64,000 nt of DNA from Nostoc sp. B(2019) (GTDB taxonomy: Bacteria; Cyanobacteriota; Cyanobacteriia; Cyanobacteriales; Nostocaceae): contig NZ_WVID01000007.1 of assembly GCF_010091925.1 (NCBI RefSeq), positions 186,001 to 250,000 of the forward strand. The letters run 5' to 3'. The position numbers and the translations under genes are program-made. Positions 8,915 through 18,048 of the stretch are shown here, in pieces. The notes beneath the pieces are model-generated. The model saw only the letters and a program-made list of their open reading frames with translations. It had not been told where the DNA came from and ran no database searches. Within the stretch, counting starts at the first letter, position 1. Each line of letters begins with the position of its first letter.

Positions 8915-9766
8915 ATGCTAATTCCTACTATGACTTTGCCCAAACCTACTTTGGAGGATATCGAAATCCAGTTACTATTAGAGGGAGTGTATCAATATTA
9001 CGGTTATGACTTCCGTAATTATGCTATTTCCTCACTCAAGCGTCGTATTCTGAGCTTTATACAGCTAGAAGGGTTAGCTAATATTTCTGCATTGCAAGAG
9101 CAGTTACTCCACAATCGCGCCTATTTGGAACGGTTTTTGCTAGGTCTGACGGTGAATGTAACATCAATGTTTCGTGACCCCAGCTTTTATAAGGCTTTAA
9201 GAAATCAAGTTATCCCGTTCTTGCAAACCTATCCGTTTATTCGGATTTGGCACGCTGGCTGCTCTACTGGAGAAGAAGTATACTCAATGGCAATTCTGCT
9301 GCAAGAAGAAGGGCTTTACCATCGTTGTCGGATATATGCTACCGATACTAACGAGAAGGTACTACAAACCGCTAAAAGCGGTATTTTCTCCCTAAAACTG
9401 ATGCAGGAATATACTCAGCTTTATCTGAAAGCAGGTGGTAAACGGTCTTTTTCAGAATATTATACAGCGGCTTATGATAATGCCATTTTTCGGACATCTT
9501 TAAGAGAAAACGTAGTATTCGCTCAGCATAATTTGGCAACTGATGGTTCTTTTAATGAATTTAATATCATTATTTGTCGTAACGTTTTAATATATTTCAA
9601 TCAAGTACTTCAAAAGCGGGTACATGAACTTTTTTATAATAGTCTTTGCAACTTCGGTCTTTTGGGTTTAGGACGACAAGAATCGATCAGATTCACTCCT
9701 TATGAACAGTACTATGAAGAGATAGCCAAGGGCGAGAAGCTCTATAAGAAAATTGCGGGGGCGTAA
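8915..9766 (+). CDS. CheR-type protein-glutamate O-methyltransferase
   Basis: The 283-residue protein has an N-terminal helical CheR domain (LLLEGVYQYYGYDFRNYAISSLKRRI, quoted in part: GYDFRNYAISSLKRRI) and a C-terminal SAM-binding domain with IWHAGCSTGEEVYSMAI (motif I), YATDTNEKVL and NIIICRNVLIYF. CheR enzymes transfer methyl groups from SAM to glutamates of chemoreceptors. No receptor, CheA or CheB gene is adjacent, so it may serve a distant phototaxis or signalling system. Starts at TTG 8897 or ATG 8930 are possible; ATG 8915 is preferred. A MITE-like element begins 5 bp after the stop. Confidence 0.88.
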   Translation: MLIPTMTLPKPTLEDIEIQLLLEGVYQYYGYDFRNYAISSLKRRILSFIQLEGLANISALQEQLLHNRAYLERFLLGLTVNVTSMFRDPSFYKALRNQVIPFLQTYPFIRIWHAGCSTGEEVYSMAILLQEEGLYHRCRIYATDTNEKVLQTAKSGIFSLKLMQEYTQLYLKAGGKRSFSEYYTAAYDNAIFRTSLRENVVFAQHNLATDGSFNEFNIIICRNVLIYFNQVLQKRVHELFYNSLCNFGLLGLGRQESIRFTPYEQYYEEIAKGEKLYKKIAGA

Positions 9767-9770
9767 AAGC

Positions 9771-10029
9771 TATAGCGGTTCCCGCCTCAGCGAGGTATAG
9801 GAAGAAGTAATTAACCACAGATGTAGACACGAAGTGGTGAAGCAGCGCTGCGAAGAGAAGTTGGAGCGGAGGCTTCCGCCGTAGGCATCCAAACTTCGGG
9901 GAGGGTTAGCCCGACCCAGGCGACTGCTGAACCCGTTCGTGTAGCGTCTCCGATAGGAGAAGGGCTTCTCGTGGGGTACACTGATAAACACTGATAAATT
10001 TGTACCCCAGCAGATTAGGAACCGCTATA
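9771..10029. mobile_element. 259-bp MITE-like element with 12-bp terminal inverted repeats
   Basis: The ends are perfect inverted repeats (TATAGCGGTTCC at 9771-9782, GGAACCGCTATA at 10018-10029). Inside are a GGGGTACA/TGTACCCC hairpin (about 9973-10008) and GTGTAGCGTCTCC repeat cores shared with other intergenic repeats. It fills the space between two convergent genes, starting 5 bp after one stop and ending next to the other. There is no transposase; the 73-codon minus-strand frame inside it is judged spurious. Confidence 0.75.
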
Positions 10030-11244
10030 TCAATCCATCACAGCTAACACAGCTTTAGGCAATAACTTATCTTTAAACCAAACAATTCTCGCGGGGACAT
10101 CGTTTAATTTTACTCCTGCCTTTTCAAGATTAAGTCGCTCGGAAATTGCTAAAATTAAGTCGTCACGTCCCGCACGCCGCACCTGAGAAAACTTCTTTTG
10201 TAAATATTCTGGTCGCCAATAACCGACAATTTCTAATAAGAAGCTGCGACCATCACGATGCACTAAGCGAAAATCGGGAATCATCACACTACCAGGAATC
10301 GGAATTAAATCAACTTCTCGCTCTAATGCCCAGTCACTTTTGAGAGCATCCCACTTATCAGCAAAGGATGCTTCTAGCATACTATCGTAGGGCTTACCTG
10401 GTGGGTAATGGGACACCAAACCACATTCAGAATTGAGGGTAAAACGTCCAGTTTTCCAAGCGTTTGTGTAGGCGTCGCGGGTTTGCAGGATAGAGGAAAG
10501 ACTCCATCTAGTAACGTGAAGTAAAGCGGGGATAAGTTTAGCGATCGCCAAACCATATCGTGTACTAGGATTAAACAAACTCGTCGGCCCATCAATGCTA
10601 ATTGTAAACCCGTGGTCAGCATCGCCCTCAATATAAGCCATCAATTGAAACAACTTCAAATAGCGAAATAACAGCTTATACTCTCCCGGCACATTGCGAT
10701 GAGCATTTAACACAAGTTGACTAGCTTTATAAAATACACCCTGCACCTGAGATAAGTTATATCGATTTAGCAAATCTGGCGGTGTTGGTGCATCAAAAGC
10801 TGTCAAAACTTTATTCTCATTTAAATCAGCATACAACCCATTGTGAACCTGTTCTAGCAAAACTTCCCGCTCAAGTTCTTGAGTTAATTCATCCGCAACT
10901 TTACTAAGAATAACTTGTGTTGATTCTCGACTAGAAACAGATTTTGCAGCTAGCGAAAACACCCGTTCTCTTAACATTTGTGGTTCCAAAGGACTAACCA
11001 CCTCAAACGTGCAAAAACTGCTTTTGAGAATATAAGCTAATCCCCGCTTCACGCGATAATCTGTCGTATCACCTTCAAAATCCGCCAGTTGACGCTCAAG
11101 CACACCTTGAGTCTTCCCCACCGCTGCTTGAAAATAATTAATTAACTCAATCGCCAACTCCGAAGTTTTCTGATCAATCTTTAATCTCTTCGGGATAATC
11201 TCCTCCCCATTTTGGCGATGCATCAGTAAGTCTGTCGGTAACAT
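10030..11244 (-). CDS. DUF790 / Bax1-type nuclease, partner of XPB-like helicase
   Basis: This 404-residue protein begins MLPTDLLMHRQNGEEIIPKR, as DUF790 proteins do. The C-terminal third has a restriction-endonuclease-like pattern: SMLEASFADKW, then VDLIPIPGSVMIPDFRLVH and SFLLEIVGYW, giving an E...PDF...E-I array near residues 288-345. DUF790 members include archaeal Bax1, which binds the XPB helicase and cuts DNA. Its start overlaps the end of the XPB-like gene by 71 bp, which supports co-translation and a physical pair. The stop codon sits directly against the MITE-like element. A role in DNA repair is inferred from the archaeal pair; a role in defence is not excluded. Confidence 0.85.
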   Translation of the reverse strand: MLPTDLLMHRQNGEEIIPKRLKIDQKTSELAIELINYFQAAVGKTQGVLERQLADFEGDTTDYRVKRGLAYILKSSFCTFEVVSPLEPQMLRERVFSLAAKSVSSRESTQVILSKVADELTQELEREVLLEQVHNGLYADLNENKVLTAFDAPTPPDLLNRYNLSQVQGVFYKASQLVLNAHRNVPGEYKLLFRYLKLFQLMAYIEGDADHGFTISIDGPTSLFNPSTRYGLAIAKLIPALLHVTRWSLSSILQTRDAYTNAWKTGRFTLNSECGLVSHYPPGKPYDSMLEASFADKWDALKSDWALEREVDLIPIPGSVMIPDFRLVHRDGRSFLLEIVGYWRPEYLQKKFSQVRRAGRDDLILAISERLNLEKAGVKLNDVPARIVWFKDKLLPKAVLAVMD

Positions 11245-12754
11245 TTCCCTTTTCGCTCGAATAATTAATTTCTAACTGTTCCGCAGCCTTAAAACTCCTT
11301 TCCTTCCCACTCCCATACACAACATGTAACTTTCCTTTGCTCTCTTTTTCTCCCCCTGCTTCCCCTGCTTCCCCTACTCCCCCTCTCTTCTCCCCTCGCC
11401 GCCGCGCCGAAGTCCCCTCCTCACTCGTATCCTCCGCCACCACCTCATACAAAATCGCCTGCTTATTTTCAATATTCCCCTTCCGTAAAACTCTCCCCAA
11501 ACGCTGAATATACTCCCTTGCTGAACCAGTCCCCGATAAAATAATCGCCACAGAAGCCGCCGGCACATCAACCCCTTCATTCAAAACATGAGAAGCAACC
11601 AAAGTATTATATTCACCAGCGCGAAACTTGGTTAATATTTCATGTCGTTCTTTCACAGGTGTTTGATGAGTAATTGCCGGAATAAGTAACTCTTGGGAAA
11701 TACGGTAAACTGTGGCATTATCAGCAGTGAAAATTAAAACTCGTGCAGGGTAATGTTCTGCCAGTAAATCGATCAGAATTCGTAACTTTCCATCAGTACC
11801 CAAAGCGATATCTTTGGCTTCTCGATGCGCTAACATAGCTCTACGTCCAGCTTGCGATCGCGCACTCATTTGCACGAACATTTGCCAGCCTTGCAGACTA
11901 CCCAAAGAAATTCGAGATTGCTTTAAAAAGTCGTTGCGGGTTTGAATTAACTGGTTGTATCTTTCCCGCTCAACTTGTGATAACTTCACTTTAATTTGGA
12001 CAATTTCGTGTTCTGCTAACGCCTTGCCCGCCAAATCCTCAGCACGTTTGCGATATACTTCTTGGCCAATGAGAATATTTAAATCAGCGTGTTTGCCATC
12101 AGTGCGTTCTGGTGTAGCAGAAAGTCCTAAACGATAAGGTGCGATCGCATACTCAGCGATGACACGATTAAAATCTGTCGGCAAATGATGACATTCATCA
12201 AAAACAACCAAAGCATATTTATTCCCCAGCGCCTCAGCGTGAATTGCTGCACTGTCGTAAGTTGCCACTAGGATGGGTGTCCTATCCCGCGAACCACCCC
12301 CCAGCAATCCCACCTCAGCATCAGGAAACGCCGCCACTAAGTGTGCATACCACTGATGCATTAAATCCAACGTTGGCACGACTATCAGCGTTGTGCGCGG
12401 CGTCGCCTGCATTGCCATTTGCGCCAGATAAGTCTTTCCCGCTGCGGTGGGAAGCACTACCACCCCCTGTCTTCTTGCCAGTTTCCAAGCTGCTAACGCC
12501 TCACTCTGGTGGGGATAAGGTTCCATTTCCAAAGTGGGAACCAAATCTATGGGATGAAATTCCTTAGCTTCGTCAATAAAGTTCGTTTCTTCTGCTTGTA
12601 ATGCTTCCACCAAAGAGCGGTATCTAATTGCTGGAATCCGGAATTTTTCAACTCTATCATCCCATCTGGCATAGTCCATCCAAGCTTTGCCGCGTGGTGG
12701 TGGATGCAAAACTAATGTACCGCGATCGAAAGTTAATGTGGGGGTGCGAGCCAT
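11174..12754 (-). CDS. XPB-like superfamily 2 DNA helicase
   Basis: The 526-residue protein has an N-terminal damage-recognition-like region, then SF2 motifs: PHQSEALAAW, Walker A LPTAAGKT (about residues 101-108), DECH (about 188), SATP, and the C-terminal TLVASHVLNEGVD and QRLGRVLRKG. The order fits XPB/Rad25-type helicases. The next gene is a DUF790/Bax1-type nuclease overlapping by 71 bp. An odd segment near residues 450-470 (RRRGEKRGGVGEAGEAGGEK) is encoded by a purine-rich tract like the dispersed repeat found just upstream of this gene; it looks like a repeat that entered the reading frame. Helicase call is firm; the DNA repair role is inferred. Confidence 0.88.
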   Translation of the reverse strand: MARTPTLTFDRGTLVLHPPPRGKAWMDYARWDDRVEKFRIPAIRYRSLVEALQAEETNFIDEAKEFHPIDLVPTLEMEPYPHQSEALAAWKLARRQGVVVLPTAAGKTYLAQMAMQATPRTTLIVVPTLDLMHQWYAHLVAAFPDAEVGLLGGGSRDRTPILVATYDSAAIHAEALGNKYALVVFDECHHLPTDFNRVIAEYAIAPYRLGLSATPERTDGKHADLNILIGQEVYRKRAEDLAGKALAEHEIVQIKVKLSQVERERYNQLIQTRNDFLKQSRISLGSLQGWQMFVQMSARSQAGRRAMLAHREAKDIALGTDGKLRILIDLLAEHYPARVLIFTADNATVYRISQELLIPAITHQTPVKERHEILTKFRAGEYNTLVASHVLNEGVDVPAASVAIILSGTGSAREYIQRLGRVLRKGNIENKQAILYEVVAEDTSEEGTSARRRGEKRGGVGEAGEAGGEKESKGKLHVVYGSGKERSFKAAEQLEINYSSEKGNVTDRLTDASPKWGGDYPEEIKD

Positions 12755-12767
12755 TTATAGGGATTGG

Positions 12768-12863
12768 GGATTGGAGAACAAGCAAGGGAGCAGGGGAGCA
12801 GGGGAAGCAGGGGAGAAAGAGGACAATTACAATCTTTCCCCTCTGCCTCTTCAGTACCTAGTC
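12768..12863. repeat. Purine-rich dispersed repeat upstream of XPB-like gene
   Basis: Contains repeated GCAGGGGA units, then GGACAATTACAATC and CTGCCTCTTCAGTACCTAGTCCC. The same block occurs in reverse orientation at about 41046-41245, where it is split by an inserted segment, and the GCAGGGG units recur inside the XPB coding region. Confidence 0.75.
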
Positions 12864-12961
12864 CCTTGATTACTAATAACGCAAAAAGTGTATGATTCAT
12901 CCAATTCTCTGTCGCACCTCTGCTACCAGGTCTAGAATTAGAATTGATGTGACGTTTTCTA

Positions 12962-14812
12962 GTGGCTCAAGTGTCAGAATTGCCATTGCGCGATCGCTAT
13001 CTCGCTTTAATCGATGAAATTGTCGAAACCACCCTCAAGGGCAAGATTAGCTCTGTAGATATGGTGTATCAAATGCTGCTTAAGGGTATAACTTCCGGTA
13101 CGGGTGAAGTGTTTGAGCTAGCTTTGAGCGATCGCTTAAACGCCATCCAAAGCCAAGTAGACAGCGAAAAAGATGAACTCAAAAAAGCCAAGGCTACGCG
13201 GAGTTTAAGAGCGATTAAAACCATCCAAAGTCAATGGGAACGCTGGCAAGAACAAAACAAAGCCACAGAAGCGATCGCCTCCGCAGTTAAAGAAATTACC
13301 ACAGCCGATGGAGATGAGCGTCTAGCTATATTTTTACGTGTTACTGACCCAAATCAGAAAAATCCGCTAAATCTGGCACAATTACAGCAGCTATCAAAAT
13401 CTTTACAGCAATTTGCTCAGGCTGATTCTGATTTACAGCAATTTTCCGAAGGTATCACCCGTGGTTTGACTTCTTGGCAACGATTACAAGATAACTTGCT
13501 CAGCTGGATGTACGAGCAACAGGGATCTCTAGGATTTGGTGGCGTACCTGGAGAGCGTGGCCCTTGGGCGAGTTGGGGTAAGCAAGTTAATAGTGAGTTA
13601 CCCCAAAGACTATTTCGCACCTTGGCAATGGAAGAATCTTTAATTCAATTTGCCGAACACCAGCGCGGTGTCACCCTCAGAGATTGGGTGGAAATGGCAA
13701 TAGTTTTACAGTACTTGCAACGGGGATTAGTTAACTGGTTTGACCAACAAGCTTACGATGTTAAGGCAGGGCCAAAGCTGTCCATTTCTACTTTCTTGAC
13801 CTTTGCAGTAATTTGGAGTCAATTAGCGAGTGGTTTTCAGAGCATTGGGACAGTATACAGTGATGCCTGTTCTCAGATTATGTTCCAAATTCTGCGAACC
13901 CTTGCCCAGCGTCCATATTTTCCCTTCTACGGTGGGATTTTTGCTTCTTTTTCTGGTACTTATTTACGGGATGCTTTAGATTATCTGGATGAGCCGCTGC
14001 AAAAAATCGAGGGAACCCAGGAAAAGGCGCGAATTTTGACACTTTTAGGCTATTCGCAGCGGGCTTTAGGACAATACCAACGTGCGCTTGATTTTCATCA
14101 GGAAGCATTGGAAATAGCTAGAAGTGCAAGCGATCGCCCCTGTGAAATTGCTAATCTCAACCACCTCAGCCGCACCTACGTGCAAGAGCAAGATTACGCC
14201 GAGGCGATTAACTACAGTCAACGGGCATTGATTCTGAGTCGGCAAGCAGGCGATCGCACAGGCGAGGCCAATGCACTGGTAAATTTAGGTTACAGCGAAG
14301 TTATGCAGGCTCAAGAACTGGAAAACCTCGAACCAGAAACCTATGAAGCCGCAATTAACTATTTAGAACAAGGCTTAAAGTTATCAGAAAAATTAGGTGA
14401 TATTCAAAGTAAAGCTTTATGTGTTAGCAGCTTAGGAATTGCCTATGTAGTAATTGGACAACACCAAGCTGCAATTAAATATCTTGAAGACGGCTTTAAA
14501 ACAGCCCAAGTTTCCGGTGATTTATATCTCCAAGGGCGCAACTTAGCTTGTTTAGCCGAAGCTTATTATCATCTGCAAAATGCTGAAAAAACCATTTACA
14601 CTGGCTGTTTAGGAATGTATCTATTAGAACAAATTGCTTCTAGTGAATGGCGTCACTCAGCAGGCTTATTGACAATTTTGCAGGGACAAATAGGGGCAGA
14701 AGATTTCTATAATTTATTACAGCAGCATCGCCCCAAAATTATTTCTGTTATTGGTGTAGATGGGTATGATCACATTCCTAAATTACTACAAGAATATAAG
14801 CAAGATATTTAG
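12962..14812 (+). CDS. TPR-repeat protein
   Basis: The 616-residue protein starts at a GTG. The first 340 residues form a helical region with no recognised catalytic motif. From about residue 355 there are tetratricopeptide repeats, for example ALGQYQRALDFHQEALEIAR, EQDYAEAINYSQRALILSR, YEAAINYLEQGLKLSEKLG and IGQHQAAIKYLEDGFKTAQ. TPRs mediate protein contacts, so this is likely a scaffold or regulatory partner; no enzyme function is suggested. The gene is divergent from the XPB/DUF790 pair and ends in an inverted repeat. Confidence 0.8.
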   Translation: MAQVSELPLRDRYLALIDEIVETTLKGKISSVDMVYQMLLKGITSGTGEVFELALSDRLNAIQSQVDSEKDELKKAKATRSLRAIKTIQSQWERWQEQNKATEAIASAVKEITTADGDERLAIFLRVTDPNQKNPLNLAQLQQLSKSLQQFAQADSDLQQFSEGITRGLTSWQRLQDNLLSWMYEQQGSLGFGGVPGERGPWASWGKQVNSELPQRLFRTLAMEESLIQFAEHQRGVTLRDWVEMAIVLQYLQRGLVNWFDQQAYDVKAGPKLSISTFLTFAVIWSQLASGFQSIGTVYSDACSQIMFQILRTLAQRPYFPFYGGIFASFSGTYLRDALDYLDEPLQKIEGTQEKARILTLLGYSQRALGQYQRALDFHQEALEIARSASDRPCEIANLNHLSRTYVQEQDYAEAINYSQRALILSRQAGDRTGEANALVNLGYSEVMQAQELENLEPETYEAAINYLEQGLKLSEKLGDIQSKALCVSSLGIAYVVIGQHQAAIKYLEDGFKTAQVSGDLYLQGRNLACLAEAYYHLQNAEKTIYTGCLGMYLLEQIASSEWRHSAGLLTILQGQIGAEDFYNLLQQHRPKIISVIGVDGYDHIPKLLQEYKQDI

Positions 14813-14825
14813 ATTAAGTTTTCGC

Positions 14826-14881
14826 TGTGTCTTGGTGGTTAACCAAATTTATTTTTGAACCACCAAGGCACAAAGATACAA
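14826..14881. repeat. Inverted repeat after TPR gene, possible terminator
   Basis: TGTGTCTTGGTGGTT is answered by AACCACCAAGGCACA about 20 bases later, making a long imperfect hairpin of the ACCACCAAGGCACAAAG repeat type. There is no clean T tract, so termination is only possible. Confidence 0.5.
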
Positions 14882-14922
14882 AGTAAATAGCGAGTTAATT
14901 CGTAGGATCAATCTAAAATTGA

Positions 14923-15960
14923 ATGATCATGCCAGCTGATAATTTAGAGATTAATGAAACGACTGCGACACAATTTGCTCAATTGGTATTAGATTGTATC
15001 GAGCGGGAGTATCCCCACAGTAATATATGTTGGGCTGATAGCGACGAGGATATAAAACCGCCGCGTGAATTGACACCCGCTTTTTATGGCTGCTTAGATT
15101 GGCATTCCGCCGTACATGGTCACTGGTTGCTGGTACGTCTGATGCGTCACTTCCCAGAAGCCTCCTTTAGTGCAGCGGCGAAGCAAGCACTTGAGCAGAG
15201 CCTCACACCTGAGAAGATTCAAGGAGAGATTGCCCATTTCCAGCGGTTGCCCTTTTTTGAATTTCCTTATGGTGTAGCATGGCTTCTACAACTGGCTGCG
15301 GAACTTCATGAGTGGAATCATCCTCAAGCGAAAGAATGGCGGGTTGTATTGGAACCGCTAGAGAAGTTGATTGCAGGTAACTTACACCGCTGGCTTGACG
15401 CACTACAACTGCCAAATCGTACAGGGACGCATAATCAAACAGCTTTTGCACTTGGTTTGATCCTGGATTGGGCAAGGATTACCGAAAATGCTGATTTCAC
15501 TCGGTTAGTAGAGAACAAAGCAAGACAATTCTATCTAAGCGATCGCAACTATTCCTTACAATTTGAACCACTCGGCTACGATTTTACCTCCCCTGGTCTT
15601 GCGGAAGCAGACTTGATGCGGCGAGTACTCTCAACAACAGCTTTTACTGACTGGCTCACTAATTTTCTACCACAAATACCGATTGAAAATACAGCAAATT
15701 GGTTAGAACCTGTCAAAGTGGATAATCCTCAAGACTATATGCAATCACACTTCCACGGTCTTAATCTTAGCCGTGCTTGGATGCTTGAGGGCATCATTTC
15801 TAAATTACCCAATGATGACCAGCGGATAGAAACACTTCGCTCTACTGCTGTTCAGCATCGTCGGAGTGGACTAGCAGATGTTGTGAGTGAACATTATGCA
15901 GCTAGTCACTGGCTAGGAACTTTTGCTGTTTACCTGATAACGAATCGTGGGCGTTGCTGA
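14923..15960 (+). CDS. DUF2891 family protein
   Basis: The 345-residue protein contains the family signature AFYGCLDWHSAVHGHWLLVR (about residues 53-72) and, further on, THNQTAFALGL and a HYAASHWLGTFAVY C-terminal block. DUF2891 proteins have an alpha/alpha-barrel-like helical pattern and no settled activity. A second in-frame ATG lies at 14929. An APH-fold kinase gene follows 75 bp later on the same strand, so the two might share a transcript, but no functional link is known to me. Confidence 0.85.
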   Translation: MIMPADNLEINETTATQFAQLVLDCIEREYPHSNICWADSDEDIKPPRELTPAFYGCLDWHSAVHGHWLLVRLMRHFPEASFSAAAKQALEQSLTPEKIQGEIAHFQRLPFFEFPYGVAWLLQLAAELHEWNHPQAKEWRVVLEPLEKLIAGNLHRWLDALQLPNRTGTHNQTAFALGLILDWARITENADFTRLVENKARQFYLSDRNYSLQFEPLGYDFTSPGLAEADLMRRVLSTTAFTDWLTNFLPQIPIENTANWLEPVKVDNPQDYMQSHFHGLNLSRAWMLEGIISKLPNDDQRIETLRSTAVQHRRSGLADVVSEHYAASHWLGTFAVYLITNRGRC

Positions 15961-16035
15961 ATTGACGCATGAACTCTTGTTCCTACCTTTGCGCCTTTGC
16001 GCCTTTGCGTGAGCTAAAACTTATTTTACTCGATT

Positions 16036-17064
16036 ATGAATAAGCCCAAAAACTCGCAGTTATCCAAACAAGAAGTTATTGAACTACTTGAAGCGTGGTC
16101 ATTTATTGGTAATTTAACAGTTCAACCAACAAACAAAGGTACAGTCAACACAACCTTTTTTATAGAAACGCAAGCAGGCAATTTTATTTTAAAGCTATAC
16201 AACGACTCTATAACCACTGCACAAATTCAATATGAACACTCATTACTGACATATCTGCAATCATGTGATCTATCGTTCGCAGTTCCAACTCCTATACAAA
16301 CTCAGTTGGGCGAAACATTGATTTTAGTTAATAAAAATAACTCATTACTTCGCGTTGCTTTGCTTCCTTTCATTTTAGGTGAGCCTGGCGATCGCAAAAA
16401 TATCGCTCATACTTGTGCTGTCGGTGAAACACTGGGAGAACTGCATCACGCCTTGGCTGGATTCGATTCAACAGGAAAAATGGCTCAATTACCTGCGTGG
16501 GGAGATATTTATCATATTCATCCTTTAGTTACAGATCCATTAGAAGTGCCACAATCACTTGAATTACCTCTAACGCAGCAACAGTATATTGTTAAAACAC
16601 TGACAGAAATTCTTGAAGCCGCGCCCAATTTATATAGAACGCTTCCAGTTCAAACAACTCACGCAGATTTCCTTTGTCCTAACATTTTACTGATAGATAA
16701 TCGTGTAGTTGGGGTTTTAGACTTCGAGTTTGCTACTTCAGATTTGCGCTTAATGGATTATGTTGCAGCACTCGATCACTTCACTCGATTTTCTTGGAAA
16801 GATGCACCTGATTTGGAGTTTGTGGAAGCTTTCAGCAAAGGATATGCCAAGTATAATTCTCTGACATACTCAGAAGCAGAAGCGTTGACGTTAGTTTGGC
16901 GCTTGCAGCGAGCAAGTTGTATTGTTTACTGGACAGGCTGGCTGCGTGAGGGTAAAGTAACTCACCAAAGTGTGGTTGATGCGGTAACAAACACAAGTTT
17001 GCTGGAAGAGTGGTTGGAGGAGAATACAACTAAGCTGTTGAGTTATATTGCTCCGACTGTGTAG
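16036..17064 (+). CDS. APH-fold phosphotransferase (homoserine kinase type II / SrkA-like)
   Basis: The 342-residue protein has the aminoglycoside-phosphotransferase fold: NKGTVNTTFFIET (nucleotide loop, about residues 34-46), NFILKLY (ATP-binding lysine), the catalytic loop THADFLCPNILL (about 213-224) and the metal-binding DFEFA (about 233-237). Relatives phosphorylate homoserine, choline-type compounds, antibiotics or protein serines, and sequence alone does not settle the substrate. The ATG at 16036 follows a Gly/Cys-poor A+T-rich spacer. It follows a DUF2891 gene on the same strand. Kinase fold is confident, substrate unknown. Confidence 0.8.
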   Translation: MNKPKNSQLSKQEVIELLEAWSFIGNLTVQPTNKGTVNTTFFIETQAGNFILKLYNDSITTAQIQYEHSLLTYLQSCDLSFAVPTPIQTQLGETLILVNKNNSLLRVALLPFILGEPGDRKNIAHTCAVGETLGELHHALAGFDSTGKMAQLPAWGDIYHIHPLVTDPLEVPQSLELPLTQQQYIVKTLTEILEAAPNLYRTLPVQTTHADFLCPNILLIDNRVVGVLDFEFATSDLRLMDYVAALDHFTRFSWKDAPDLEFVEAFSKGYAKYNSLTYSEAEALTLVWRLQRASCIVYWTGWLREGKVTHQSVVDAVTNTSLLEEWLEENTTKLLSYIAPTV

Positions 17065-17106
17065 ATACGCAGAGGCGATGTCTCATGACTCGCCTCTCCC
17101 TGAAAT

Positions 17107-17343
17107 CTAAACTACAACTTCTTCGCGTTTACAATCAAAGACAACCATGAAAGAAGTATTTGGTTTTTCTTGGCGTAGGTGCTGCATATAACCATCTGCA
17201 TCAGAACGACTGCGGAATCGGGCGACAATCTCCCGTTGTGTGTCAGGAAGTAAACGAGCGATCGCCCAAGAGTTAAGACGCTCTTTGTAAGCGATCGCTT
17301 GATTGTCTGACTTGGAAGCTTTGTTATCCGTATTTTCTGGCAT
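17107..17343 (-). CDS. Conserved small hypothetical protein
   Basis: The 78-residue protein has a polar, lysine-rich N-terminus (PENTDNKASKSDNQ) and a compact C-terminal part with QREIVARFRSRSDADGYMQHLR and a beta-type end SFMVVFDCKREE. The pattern looks like a small alpha/beta fold, but I do not recognise a named family. It is convergent with the APH-type kinase gene, 42 bp away. Confidence 0.65.
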   Translation of the reverse strand: MPENTDNKASKSDNQAIAYKERLNSWAIARLLPDTQREIVARFRSRSDADGYMQHLRQEKPNTSFMVVFDCKREEVVV

Positions 17344-17811
17344 GATTATCTTATCCGTATGAAGTTTAGTAGAGGGCGTTAATTAGTTTCTAGGTAGGAA
17401 TGCACTAACGCTTTTTATTTAATGATGCTGCCACCTTGTTATTCGATTATTTATAAATTGTCAACACTTAGGGCTACATTTTAGACCAACTAAGTTACAA
17501 ATATCAGTTAGCCATCAGCTTCAAAGCCTTACTTGGCAACTGGTACAAGGAAAAACAAGGATACATCTGGAGGTATGACAAGTATTCCGTCTGTGCCATT
17601 TTGATAAATAAAAATAACTAAAGTTAGTATCAGTAAGCAAATAATAAATTTAGTCTCAAAGAATATACGTATGCTCTAAATTCAGCAGCTTCCCATAAAA
17701 GTAGGACAGCTTTCGCTCAAGATGAAGGATTGAGAAAAGAAAATCAAGACAATCTTTTGAATCTCCAACCCAATCCTTTTAATTATGAATTAATAATTAT
17801 TTGGTCAAGTG
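17344..17811. other. Intergenic region between small hypothetical gene and hsdR remnant
   Basis: A+T-rich, with no supported gene. It lies upstream of one minus-strand gene and downstream of the severed hsdR tail. Confidence 0.4.
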
Positions 17812-18048
17812 CTAATCTGACTCTTTAGTGTTAATACTCTCATAAATACTAGATAGTAATTTCTCAAACACAATTGCTTTAAATTCTTCACTATTCATCA
17901 CTTGCATAAATATTTTTTCGTTACCGTCCATGCGTTCGATAAATAAATTTTCCAGATGCTTTTCTAGAACCGGGGCAAAGTTTTCTTTTGTATTAACTTG
18001 AGCCGCTTGTTTGATGGAGTCATTAGCGATGTCTACGACGGGCTGCGC
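17812..18048 (-). pseudogene. Severed C-terminal 78 codons of hsdR
   Basis: After the TAG that ends the long hsdR frame (18049-18051), the same frame stays open for 78 codons to a TAG at 17812-17814. The first codons are a repeat (AQPVVDI), then the text reads like the normal end of HsdR proteins: QVNTKENFAPVLEKHLENLF, IERMDGNEKIFMQVMN, EEFKAIVFEKLLSSIYE. The intervening repeat (about 18024-18052, GCGATGTCTACGACGGGCTG...) is of the type scattered in Nostoc genomes. Unless the stop is read through, this part is lost from the protein. Confidence 0.8.

Noticed and set aside
9770-9991. 73-codon minus-strand frame
   Set aside because: It lies wholly inside the MITE-like element and consists of translated repeats.
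12244-12567. 107-codon plus-strand frame
   Set aside because: Antisense to the helicase gene; rich in Pro and Ser as expected of a shadow.
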